Source: Catenovulum sp052056295
GTDB taxonomy: Bacteria; Pseudomonadota; Gammaproteobacteria; Enterobacterales; Alteromonadaceae
Direction: 5' to 3'
NCBI RefSeq assembly: GCF_052056295.1
Contig: NZ_CP182493.1
Coordinates: 1,550,001 to 1,614,000 of the forward strand
DNA length: 64,000 nt
The notes below the pieces were generated by a model. The model was not told the origin of the DNA and did not search any database. It saw only the letters and a program-made list of their open reading frames with translations. Positions 18,571-26,736 of this stretch are shown here, piece after piece. The position numbers and the translations under genes were made by a program. Positions within the stretch are counted from its first letter, which is position 1, and every line of letters begins with the position of its first letter.

Positions 18571-18571
18571 A

Positions 18572-19066
18572 TCAACATCCCCAATTTTCATTCACCCAAC
18601 CTAATTTAATATACTTGTGAATACTCGAATAAGGCCAATCGGCTGGTGACGACACATAACCATGCTTTACCGGGTTGTTATGAATATATGCAACATGCTT
18701 TTGTAAATCGTCTTCATCACGAATTAAATGTTCCCAATAACGTCGTTGCCAAATACCACGTTCACCTTTTTTCATTCGGCTTTGGCTAATTGATTCTCCC
18801 TTTTCAATATACCGAGAGAAATTAACTTTAAGTTGACGCCACCTTTGAGCAAAGTCACTATCATCCGCAGGTAATTGCCATATCACATGCATGTGGTCGG
18901 GCAACACTACAGCTGCGATTGTTTTGACCGGTCTAGTAACAATCATTTTTCGATAGCTAGATCGCAATAATTGAATATTATCCGTTAACAAGGGTTTATC
19001 GCGTTCAGCTAAATTTACAGTGAAAAAATAGCACCCGCCTTGGACAAAATGTCGTCGATAATGCAT
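18572..19066 (-). CDS. REP-associated tyrosine transposase (RAYT, IS200/IS605-like Y1 family)
   Basis: RAYTs are single-strand-cutting HUH nucleases linked to REP hairpins and are often domesticated. The 164-residue protein starts MHYRRHFVQGGCYFFTVNL, the usual RAYT N-terminus. It has the HUH motif as HMH (VVLPDHMHVIW) and the C-terminal catalytic-tyrosine helix (VAYIHNNPVKHG), so it looks intact. I start at the ATG at 19066, which has AAGGAA seven bases upstream. An in-frame ATG at 19111 would read through a REP palindrome. REPs lie at both ends and larger hairpin repeats outside them. Confidence 0.92.
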   Translation of the reverse strand: MHYRRHFVQGGCYFFTVNLAERDKPLLTDNIQLLRSSYRKMIVTRPVKTIAAVVLPDHMHVIWQLPADDSDFAQRWRQLKVNFSRYIEKGESISQSRMKKGERGIWQRRYWEHLIRDEDDLQKHVAYIHNNPVKHGYVSSPADWPYSSIHKYIKLGWVNENWGC

Positions 19067-19099
19067 TGTAAAATTCCTTTTTAATTTATCCATTGCATT

Positions 19100-19130
19100 G
19101 TTGGGATTCACTTCGTTCGTCCCAACCTAC
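19100..19130 (-). repeat. REP palindrome upstream of RAYT
   Basis: On the minus strand it begins GTAG, the tetranucleotide typical of RAYT-associated REPs, followed by a hairpin with arms GTTGGGA and TCCCAAC around a GAACGAAGTGAA-type centre. It sits 34 bases upstream of the RAYT start. Confidence 0.85.
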
Positions 19131-19179
19131 ATAAAACGCCTCATAACCCAAGCAATATCAATGAACAATAAGAGTAGGC

Positions 19180-19273
19180 GAGAATGCTGATTTTCTAAAA
19201 CTTCACAAGATAGGGATATCTTGTGTGAGCGACCATGGACGGTGTAAAGCGTTTTTAGAAAATTATGCTTCTC
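19180..19273 (+). repeat. Double-GGA-hairpin repeat, copy F (right of the RAYT gene)
   Basis: The outer stem pairs GAGAA (19180-19184) with TTCTC (19269-19273). Hairpin 1 has stem CACAAGAT/ATCTTGTG with loop AGGGAT. Hairpin 2 has stem ACC/GGT with loop ATGGAC. It differs from copy E at only a few positions, in direct orientation, about 790 bases away. Confidence 0.85.
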
Positions 19274-19319
19274 GGCTGCTTGATTGCACGAACTCCTAGC
19301 GCCCACTGCAACATACCCA

Positions 19320-19352
19320 TGTTGGGATTCACTCCGTTCGTCCCAACCTACA
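19320..19352 (-). repeat. REP palindrome downstream of copy F
   Basis: Same sequence as the REP at 19100-19130 apart from one loop change (CTCCGTTCG versus CTTCGTTCG), also with GTAG at its minus-strand 5' end. It ends three bases before the stop codon of the giant lipoprotein gene. Confidence 0.85.
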
Positions 19353-19355
19353 CAC

Positions 19356-22300
19356 CTAAAATTCTAACTCTGTTTTTTGCCTAAAATACTGTACATCTAA
19401 CAACCCCGGATGTGCAGACAATCCCATTAACATCACAGCCAACGCCCGCATATCTAAAGTATCACTTTGCCAACTAGCATCATCAACATCGTAACGCCAC
19501 GGCACTTGAATACCACTCACCTGCGTATCCAAAATCGCTAAATTGTTGTCTTGCCAAGCCAAGACATCCGCCACTAATGAAGCATCCGCGCCGACAAAAC
19601 CAGCAATCACACTCACATCGGCAATATTATTTGTATGACTGTCAATGCTCGAATCTAAACCGAAACCCCAAACATACGAAGGCTCAGCAAAGTTCTCATC
19701 CCAATAAGCTTTTTCCGCTTGAGCGTGCGATAAAAACAACTGGCGATAATTAGCCGAATTTAAGACATGATTAATTAAATAAAAGTTTAATTGGTGATTT
19801 AACGCAGGCACAGATTGACTGTTTTCATCGGCTGGCAACGCATTTCCATCAACATAAACAAGCGGGAATTGTTGACCGGTTTGATAATAACTTTGCCAAA
19901 CTTGTTCAGCTAAACCATCATCCATATTCATCGCCATCCAAACCGCGAGCATTTGCGCTTGGTAAACACCCTGAGTGGATAAACTAACCCCATCGGCATC
20001 TTGTGTAATATTTAACTCACCCAAACTGGCGTTGCTCACCAAATCATCCCAAACAATAGTCTGAGCAATTGAATCAACAGCTGTAGTAATTGTGTCGCTA
20101 ACAAAATGTTGTTGGGCAAACTTAATCCCAGCCATTAGTATCGCCGTATCTATTGCAGAATAATAACTCGATTCAGTCGCAACACTGCCGTCCTCATTCC
20201 AATATTGCGCAACCCAGCCATTCGCATTAACTATGGGCGCAACATTCTCATTTTCTCCGTTTAACGTTTGTAGCGTTTGTACGAGTTTAGCGGCGGCCGA
20301 GCTATCCCAATCCAGGCTATGCGCTATGCTCAGTGCAATTAAGCCTAAGCCAGTGGCTGCACCACTACGCAAACTATTGTCTGAGCCATCGGCGTTTAAA
20401 AATGGTCGATATAAACCATTCGCATCCCGAGCTGAGTCAATTAACTGATAAATATTCTGCGCTAAAGTATTGGTTTGACTAATTTGCTGTAAATCTACCA
20501 CAGGCGAGTTGTCAGTATCCCAAATCAAACTAACGACATCGTAACTGGCGAGCTCAACTTGGGTATATTGCCCCTGCCAATTCACATCAACTTCGACTGT
20601 ATTTGTGCTGTTATTCACCAAAACAACCACCACAGTATTGTCAGGGTTTTTATACGCTAGCGTAGACACATCTTGCGATCCCGAAATACTCGAAATCAAT
20701 ACAGCATCATCTTGTAAAAATTTACTAATATGGCCAAACGCATAATATTCAGCATTGGCTGTCATACTGCCGCTGCTATCTATAGTGACTAAACTGCGGC
20801 AATTGCTGCAGCCGTTTTGCACTGGGCCATTGTTAGTATCTAAAGCTAAACTGTCGTAAAAAATGGAAGATGCCCCAGCGTCAAATGTTGGGATCAACAT
20901 ATCCGACAAAGTATCCGTTAAATATTGGCCAAAACTTCGGCCATCATTTTCATTCCGACAACTGGTTAAATGCACTGGGCGAGAACGTGTTTGAGCCAAT
21001 ATTTGTGTAATGGCTTGAGTGTAATCTGTCGCACCGTTGGTTGCTTGGTAACATTGCAGCGCTATTGCATTGGTTCTGCCATAGATAAAATCGTCAGCTA
21101 GTGCATTAATTGCGAAATTGGCAATATCAGCATTTTGTTGGCTATCAAAATCTGTCCAATTGCCATCCCACAACCACAATTCAGGGCTAGGTCTGAATTG
21201 ACCAACAACCGGATACCAGAAGTCTTCAAAAAATAATAAATAGTCGTCGCTTGTCCACAACATAGACGGGAAGTCATCAGCTAAATGCGGCTGGTTTTGT
21301 AAACTAATGCTAGTAAATTCAATACCGCGATTTTGATATGCCTGCATAAATGCTAACCAATAGTTGGCGTAACTTTGATAAAACTCAATACGTAGCGAAC
21401 CACCCGCAAAACTCTCATTATCCTTCATCCAAGCAGGTGCGCTCCAACTAATCGCATGTAAACCTATCTCTGCTTGCACATTTTGAATATCTAAAACCAA
21501 CGGGATTAAATAATCTTCGTCGTCATCTATGCTAAATTGGGTAAGTTCTGGGTCGGTTAGACCAGTCGACATATCGTTATAACTGCGAGGCGCACGCGCG
21601 ATAAACTCGCCCATGCCTGACAAAGGCACACGTAAATGTTGCAGGCCGATGCCCGACTCGGTTGAGAATATTTGATTGATAATGCTGCTAGATTGCGCCG
21701 ACTGATAAATTAAACTCGCGGCACTGTCGGTTAAGTTGGCACCTAATCCTGCAATTTTTTGTGCCGGTTGGCTATCACTCACGTCTATTTGAATTGAAGA
21801 AGTACCAACACCTGCACGCAAAATTTGTCCTGCACGCTTTGACAGTAATAAACTCGCATCGCCAGAAGTGCGCCAAACTTCAACTGAGTTGGTTAAGCTT
21901 GGGTTGACTGTATGCGTATATACACTTGAGTCTGTGGTTAAGTCACGGCTGGTGGTGCGAATAACAAACGAAGTTTGACCAACAGTGTCGCAAGCCATGG
22001 CAAAATTGTAATTATCCCCTTCAGTAAACGAGGCGATAACACTTGAAGCTTGTTGATTTAGCACTTCAATTTGTCTGGCATCCCCTTGTTCGTCATCCGC
22101 TAAACTAATCGAGTATCCGATTGATGATTCACCAACACTGCATTCAGATGATACGGTAGACGCTGTTGCTAATGTGTCCTGATGTATTTCCCCTACATCA
22201 AGAATTGCCGTTGTTTCTGCACTAGCTTCATTAACAAAACCTTGAATGATTAGGCTCTGTGTACCTCGATTGCGTGTACTGATACTGGCACATTGTTGGC

Positions 22301-25300
22301 TGTTTAACGAGACAGTTTGAAATGATTCATTGCTAAATTGATAGGCAGCTCTATAAGTTAATGCGTCACCGTCTGCATCAGTGCCGGTTAAACATAAAGT
22401 AACCTCTTGGCCGTCTCTAACCTGCTCACTAAATTCTTCTGGGTTTTGCAGCGCCAGCGACAAAGTCGGTTTGGCATTAAGCGTATTGCTGATCACGTGG
22501 CTATATACCAAAGAATATTGCACTTGGTTACGGCTAACTGTGCGGATCATAAAATCAACTGCATCAACCGCATCACACGACAAACTAAAAGTGCCTGAGG
22601 TAATTTGCCCAAGTGAAGCCAATACATCTAAGCTGATAGCATCCACTACATCTATGCTATAAGCATCCCCTTCAACATCTGCGCCGACTTGCACAGCAAA
22701 TACACTCGCCGCATCGCCCGCACGGCAACTACCACTAGATGAAAAAGCCGTTTGCACTGAATCTAAATGAATAACACCTGCATTAATCGTATCGTTGCCC
22801 GTTGCTGTACCATCACTGACAAAACCTTCTATGGTTAAGTTCTGCCCGCCCCTGTCGGTTAAATCTATGCTGCCACACAAATTAGTTAAAGTTAGGCTTT
22901 GTTGAGTTTGGTTATCAAAGCGATAAAACACTTGTGTGTTTAATACTGTGTCTTCAGCATCAGCAACTGTTGCACACACCTCGATACTTTGTTGATCACG
23001 TAAATTACCGTTAAATCGCTCAGCATCTGCATTCAAAGTTAAATCTATTGTTGGTGCAGTATTGTTTTCGGCAGCAACCACGTGAGAATATTGAGTGGAT
23101 AAACTAGATAAATCACGGCTGCTAGTGCGGATAACAAATGGAGTCACCCCATTCGCATTACAATTTAACGAAAAACTTGCCGGAGAACTCGAACCTAAAT
23201 TAGCGATAAGCTGATTAGTAGTAGCGTGATAAACAGCTAATGCATAACTGTCGCCTTCAACATCATCAGCAACTTGCACAACATAAGTTCTATCATCATC
23301 ACCTTGGCGACAATTTTGACTAGTTGTGTAAGCAAATTGCACTGTGTCTTGATGAATCGAGTAAGACTGCTCTGATGTTACCTGTTCAATGCCATCGCTC
23401 GCATAAGCGGTAAATACTAGAGTTTGATTGCCCAAAGCGTTAGTTGAAAAAGTTGTACAACCTGAGTTAAGGCTAAGATTTTGCGCGGCCGCACCATTTA
23501 AACTATAGGTTAAGCTTGTGGTTAAGTTGTCACCATCAGCATCATTACCGGCTACGCAGACGTTAAATTCATGGTTATCACGCAACTTGTCTAAATAAGT
23601 TTGCTGATTGTCTAACACTATCGCTACTGTTGGCGCAGTATTAACCGGTGCATTAACCGTATGGCGGTAAACTCGCGAATAAGTAGTTAAGTCACGGCTT
23701 TGATTACGAATATAAAAATTAGTTGAACCAGCCGTTTGGCAAGACAATGCAAAACTTGAGGTGCTGTTGATAGTGCCCAAATTAGCAATAACTTGATTAT
23801 TGCTCGCATCAAATACAGTGAGCACAGTTGCATCACTTTCACTATCCGCAGGCAAACTAATGTTATAGGTTAATGAACCATCACCTTGGGTACAGCTATT
23901 GTCTTGCGAGCTAGCAACTTGAATAGTATCTAAATGGATTAGACCAATTGACTCAGCTAAATCAGTTGATACTTCGCCATCACTGGCGTTAGCCTGCACA
24001 GTTAAAGTTTGACCACCACGATCAAACAAAGAAATTGCCATGCATGAGTTATTGTCTAAGTTCAGATTTTGTACGAATTGATTGTTAAACGCATAATTGC
24101 CAGTTACAGTAACAGCCTGCCCTTCAGGATCACTTGTAGTAAAACATAGCGAACCAATTTGATTGTCACGAAAACTGCCAGCAAATTCAGCGGCGGTAAA
24201 AGTATAGTTTATGATTGGTGCTTGATTTGGTTGTTCTGTGACTGTGTGCTGGTAATCAATAGATTGCACAGTTAAACCGCGACTTTGTGTACGCAGATAA
24301 AAAGGCGTACTGCCGACATCGTCACAGGACAGCTCAAATTGACCTTGAGTAATAGAGCCGAGAGCAAATAAAGATAAACCAGTATTGGCATTTATTACAT
24401 CAAGTGTATAAGCATCCCCTTCTGAATCACCTTCTATACTCACTGAGTAGGAAACAGCCTCATCACCTTGTGTACAATTTAAACTTTGTGAGGTAGCAAA
24501 TTGAATAGTGTCTGCATGAATTTGCCCTACGTCTAAGCTTTGTTGGATTTGGGTCAAACCGTCATCTACTGTGGCAAAGAAAGTAAGTTTTTGCCCTCCA
24601 CGCCCTTGAGTAGATACACTGGCGCAATTATCAGTTAGGGTTATATTTTGTTGTGTTTGGCTCGCCCAAGCATAAGCTAAACTAGTAGTTAAGCTGTCGT
24701 TATCAGCATCTGTTGGTTCTAAACAAACTTGTAAAGTTTGATTATCCCGATATAGCAACCCCACTCTATTACCAGTCACATCTATTGCCACCTGCGGTGC
24801 TTGATTAGACACTTGAGTAACAGAATGGCTATATATAACGCTACTTAGAACTTGACCACGGCTAGTCGATTGAATTTGATAACGAGTTAAACCAAGTTGA
24901 TTACAGTCAAAGGTAATGCTGTTTTGTTGACGAATATTTAGCTGTTTTAATAGCTCATTCGAATCAGCATCTATCGCTTGTAAAATAACAGTATCAAACT
25001 CAGCATCCGAGCTAATATTAATATTAACCGTTTGTGCATTATCACCTACTAAACAACTGGAGTTTTGACTAGTGGCGATTGGAATAGTATCGCTGTGAAT
25101 CAAACCTAAATTTAATTCAGCAGCCGTTGCATTAACCCCATCAGACACCTGTGTAAGCAGAGTAATTTGATTGCCACCTAAACCACTAGTATCTAATTCA
25201 GTACACAAATTATTCGCGGTTAAATCAATTAACTGGCTAGTGTTCGCAGAAGCATTGCTAATACGCGCTTGAAAACTGGCGGTCAGCACATCACCTTCAG

Positions 25301-26171
25301 CGTCAGAAGTAACTAAACAAACTGGTATTTGCTGATAGTCGCGTAATTGTGACGAAAAATAACGTACCGAATCAGCCAATGCAGTAAAAGCCACCACTGG
25401 TGCTTGATTGTCTTGTGGATTGGTTGCAAAAGAAATTTGTAACTGCCCAGGCGCGCTAGCCTTAGCGCCTAAACTATCAACACAAGCTGCAGCTAACACA
25501 TCACCTTGTTTAACCGTGCTGGCCGCTAAATTAATTTTGGCATTGGATGCTTGCTCCAACCAATAGCGACCATTAATGGTTAACTCAACTTTAGTGGAAT
25601 CACCATCAACATCTGTACAGCTAGGTAAATGAATTTGTTTTTTTTCAGCCGAAGAAAAATATAAAGTAGTTAATTCAGAAAAATCATTAGCACTGGCAAT
25701 AGCAACTGAATTTTCCGCAATTGTATATGGATAGTTTTGGGTTAAGAATTCAGTTCCATTGGCGCTCATTTTACCGCGAATGAGCAAACTGCCGCTAAAA
25801 GCTTGTGGGTCTAAAACAAAATTAAGCTGGTTGTCTGTGGTTAAGTTAGTCCACGAATTGCCATTATCGTCAGAAACTTGACCAACAAAAGCAGCGCTAC
25901 TGGCCGAACCTTGGGTAAGTTGAATGGAAAAAATAACTTGGCATTGGCTGAAAGGGCGAACACTTTGTGCGCTAAAGGCACATTGGCTTGGCAAATTATT
26001 GCCACTAATAACTAGCTGACTTGCCATTTGCGGCAAGGTTACATCAGTGTTTCCACCATCTGGGTTATTATTATCTGGCTCTGCTGGCTCTGAGCCACCA
26101 CAGCTAACCAGTAGTAATACCCAGCAGAGTACAGCCAATTTGTGCAACAAACTTAACCTCGAAAACGTCAA
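19356..26171 (-). CDS. Giant lipoprotein: six Ig-like/cadherin-like repeats, GH30-fold domain lacking catalytic glutamates, C-terminal (alpha/alpha) barrel domain
   Basis: The 2271-residue protein has a lipoprotein signal with lipobox LVSC (Cys24). Six repeats of about 195 residues follow (257-1425), each with an IHxDT motif, a C..GD segment and conserved Cys pairs. Residues about 1430-1887 match GH30 glucosidases (KIAGLGANLTDSAAS, SWSAPAWMKDN, EYYAFGHISKFLQDDAVLI), but the acid/base NEP is QNQP (Gln1627) and the nucleophile position is Ser1737 (HLTSC). Residues about 1890-2271 resemble glucoamylase-like toroid domains (YYSAIDTAILMAGIKFA). The start is TTG; a second TTG at 26150 with GAGG upstream is at least as likely. 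It is last in the prsT-lipoprotein unit. Confidence 0.85.
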   Translation of the reverse strand: MTFSRLSLLHKLAVLCWVLLLVSCGGSEPAEPDNNNPDGGNTDVTLPQMASQLVISGNNLPSQCAFSAQSVRPFSQCQVIFSIQLTQGSASSAAFVGQVSDDNGNSWTNLTTDNQLNFVLDPQAFSGSLLIRGKMSANGTEFLTQNYPYTIAENSVAIASANDFSELTTLYFSSAEKKQIHLPSCTDVDGDSTKVELTINGRYWLEQASNAKINLAASTVKQGDVLAAACVDSLGAKASAPGQLQISFATNPQDNQAPVVAFTALADSVRYFSSQLRDYQQIPVCLVTSDAEGDVLTASFQARISNASANTSQLIDLTANNLCTELDTSGLGGNQITLLTQVSDGVNATAAELNLGLIHSDTIPIATSQNSSCLVGDNAQTVNINISSDAEFDTVILQAIDADSNELLKQLNIRQQNSITFDCNQLGLTRYQIQSTSRGQVLSSVIYSHSVTQVSNQAPQVAIDVTGNRVGLLYRDNQTLQVCLEPTDADNDSLTTSLAYAWASQTQQNITLTDNCASVSTQGRGGQKLTFFATVDDGLTQIQQSLDVGQIHADTIQFATSQSLNCTQGDEAVSYSVSIEGDSEGDAYTLDVINANTGLSLFALGSITQGQFELSCDDVGSTPFYLRTQSRGLTVQSIDYQHTVTEQPNQAPIINYTFTAAEFAGSFRDNQIGSLCFTTSDPEGQAVTVTGNYAFNNQFVQNLNLDNNSCMAISLFDRGGQTLTVQANASDGEVSTDLAESIGLIHLDTIQVASSQDNSCTQGDGSLTYNISLPADSESDATVLTVFDASNNQVIANLGTINSTSSFALSCQTAGSTNFYIRNQSRDLTTYSRVYRHTVNAPVNTAPTVAIVLDNQQTYLDKLRDNHEFNVCVAGNDADGDNLTTSLTYSLNGAAAQNLSLNSGCTTFSTNALGNQTLVFTAYASDGIEQVTSEQSYSIHQDTVQFAYTTSQNCRQGDDDRTYVVQVADDVEGDSYALAVYHATTNQLIANLGSSSPASFSLNCNANGVTPFVIRTSSRDLSSLSTQYSHVVAAENNTAPTIDLTLNADAERFNGNLRDQQSIEVCATVADAEDTVLNTQVFYRFDNQTQQSLTLTNLCGSIDLTDRGGQNLTIEGFVSDGTATGNDTINAGVIHLDSVQTAFSSSGSCRAGDAASVFAVQVGADVEGDAYSIDVVDAISLDVLASLGQITSGTFSLSCDAVDAVDFMIRTVSRNQVQYSLVYSHVISNTLNAKPTLSLALQNPEEFSEQVRDGQEVTLCLTGTDADGDALTYRAAYQFSNESFQTVSLNSQQCASISTRNRGTQSLIIQGFVNEASAETTAILDVGEIHQDTLATASTVSSECSVGESSIGYSISLADDEQGDARQIEVLNQQASSVIASFTEGDNYNFAMACDTVGQTSFVIRTTSRDLTTDSSVYTHTVNPSLTNSVEVWRTSGDASLLLSKRAGQILRAGVGTSSIQIDVSDSQPAQKIAGLGANLTDSAASLIYQSAQSSSIINQIFSTESGIGLQHLRVPLSGMGEFIARAPRSYNDMSTGLTDPELTQFSIDDDEDYLIPLVLDIQNVQAEIGLHAISWSAPAWMKDNESFAGGSLRIEFYQSYANYWLAFMQAYQNRGIEFTSISLQNQPHLADDFPSMLWTSDDYLLFFEDFWYPVVGQFRPSPELWLWDGNWTDFDSQQNADIANFAINALADDFIYGRTNAIALQCYQATNGATDYTQAITQILAQTRSRPVHLTSCRNENDGRSFGQYLTDTLSDMLIPTFDAGASSIFYDSLALDTNNGPVQNGCSNCRSLVTIDSSGSMTANAEYYAFGHISKFLQDDAVLISSISGSQDVSTLAYKNPDNTVVVVLVNNSTNTVEVDVNWQGQYTQVELASYDVVSLIWDTDNSPVVDLQQISQTNTLAQNIYQLIDSARDANGLYRPFLNADGSDNSLRSGAATGLGLIALSIAHSLDWDSSAAAKLVQTLQTLNGENENVAPIVNANGWVAQYWNEDGSVATESSYYSAIDTAILMAGIKFAQQHFVSDTITTAVDSIAQTIVWDDLVSNASLGELNITQDADGVSLSTQGVYQAQMLAVWMAMNMDDGLAEQVWQSYYQTGQQFPLVYVDGNALPADENSQSVPALNHQLNFYLINHVLNSANYRQLFLSHAQAEKAYWDENFAEPSYVWGFGLDSSIDSHTNNIADVSVIAGFVGADASLVADVLAWQDNNLAILDTQVSGIQVPWRYDVDDASWQSDTLDMRALAVMLMGLSAHPGLLDVQYFRQKTELEF

Positions 26172-26241
26172 TCTTTTGTTAGTAAGATTAGAGTGCAGTC
26201 AAGGTTAATGCCAACTTTTCCTCTAGTTAGCAATTACGTGA

Positions 26242-26736
26242 CTACAGTGGTATTTTCCGTGTTTCAGCTTGAACAGTTAACACAAATGCATCAGCCACAA
26301 AATCTTGCCAACTGCCTTGCTCAAGGCTAACAGGGATAGCTGCTTGCGAAATACTTTGTAAATAATCACCTTGAAATACTTTGGCACCATTAACAATTTT
26401 GCTGCTGGATATATCCGCATACAGCTCTGCTTGTAGTGAGACACTTGCCTCACAGGCATCAACAGCAGCGTTATTAATCAACAAAGCACCAGAAACAAAT
26501 TTAGCTAAAAAGTTTTTATATACATAAGCTTGTTCAGATACTGCTTCACCAAACCTAAGCTGTTGAGTACCTTCGCATAAAACTTCACTATCTAATAAAG
26601 TTTGTTCACCTGCATCCAGCTGAATTTTTAAAAAGGTTTTTTCTACATATTCAATTTTGTCATTTGCTGTTGAAGCACAGCCGGATAACAAGCCAGCAGC
26701 AACAACAGCCCAAGCATAGCCAATCCATTTATTCAT
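26242..26736 (-). CDS. Hypothetical lipoprotein
   Basis: The 164-residue protein has an N-terminal signal ending in the lipobox LLSGC (Cys20), so it should be lipidated; no Asp follows the Cys, which favours the outer membrane. The mature part has two more cysteines and no family I recognise. Its ATG directly follows the stop of the PrsT-like gene (TAAATG), so the two are translationally coupled. The giant lipoprotein gene begins about 70 bases downstream. A role in the same envelope system is inferred from position only. Confidence 0.8.
   Translation of the reverse strand: MNKWIGYAWAVVAAGLLSGCASTANDKIEYVEKTFLKIQLDAGEQTLLDSEVLCEGTQQLRFGEAVSEQAYVYKNFLAKFVSGALLINNAAVDACEASVSLQAELYADISSSKIVNGAKVFQGDYLQSISQAAIPVSLEQGSWQDFVADAFVLTVQAETRKIPL

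Larger units (their letters stand above)
18367..19352. mobile_element. RAYT/REP module bracketed by double-hairpin repeats
   Basis: The module runs: left unit (flank, copy E, tail, inverted REP), RAYT gene, REP, right unit (flank, copy F, tail, REP). Units 18367-18570 and 19151-19352 align over their whole length in direct orientation. No terminal target duplication or classic IS ends are seen, which fits a domesticated REPtron-like module better than a self-transposing IS. Confidence 0.65.

Noticed and set aside
18275..18604. 109-codon open frame on the plus strand
   Set aside because: It runs through repeats D and E and a REP; sequence similarity to copies elsewhere in other frames shows it is repeat DNA.
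19067..19111. Longer RAYT start (15 extra codons)
   Set aside because: The extension is translated from a REP palindrome; the ATG at 19066 has a good ribosome binding site and the family N-terminus.
7130..19352. CRISPR array
   Set aside because: The repeats are palindromic, widely spaced and occur in both orientations, with no regular spacers and no cas genes.
19356..26171. Frameshift or assembly fusion in the giant lipoprotein
   Set aside because: The reading frame is continuous, repeats are regular and domain borders fall between folded units; a real fusion gene is more likely.
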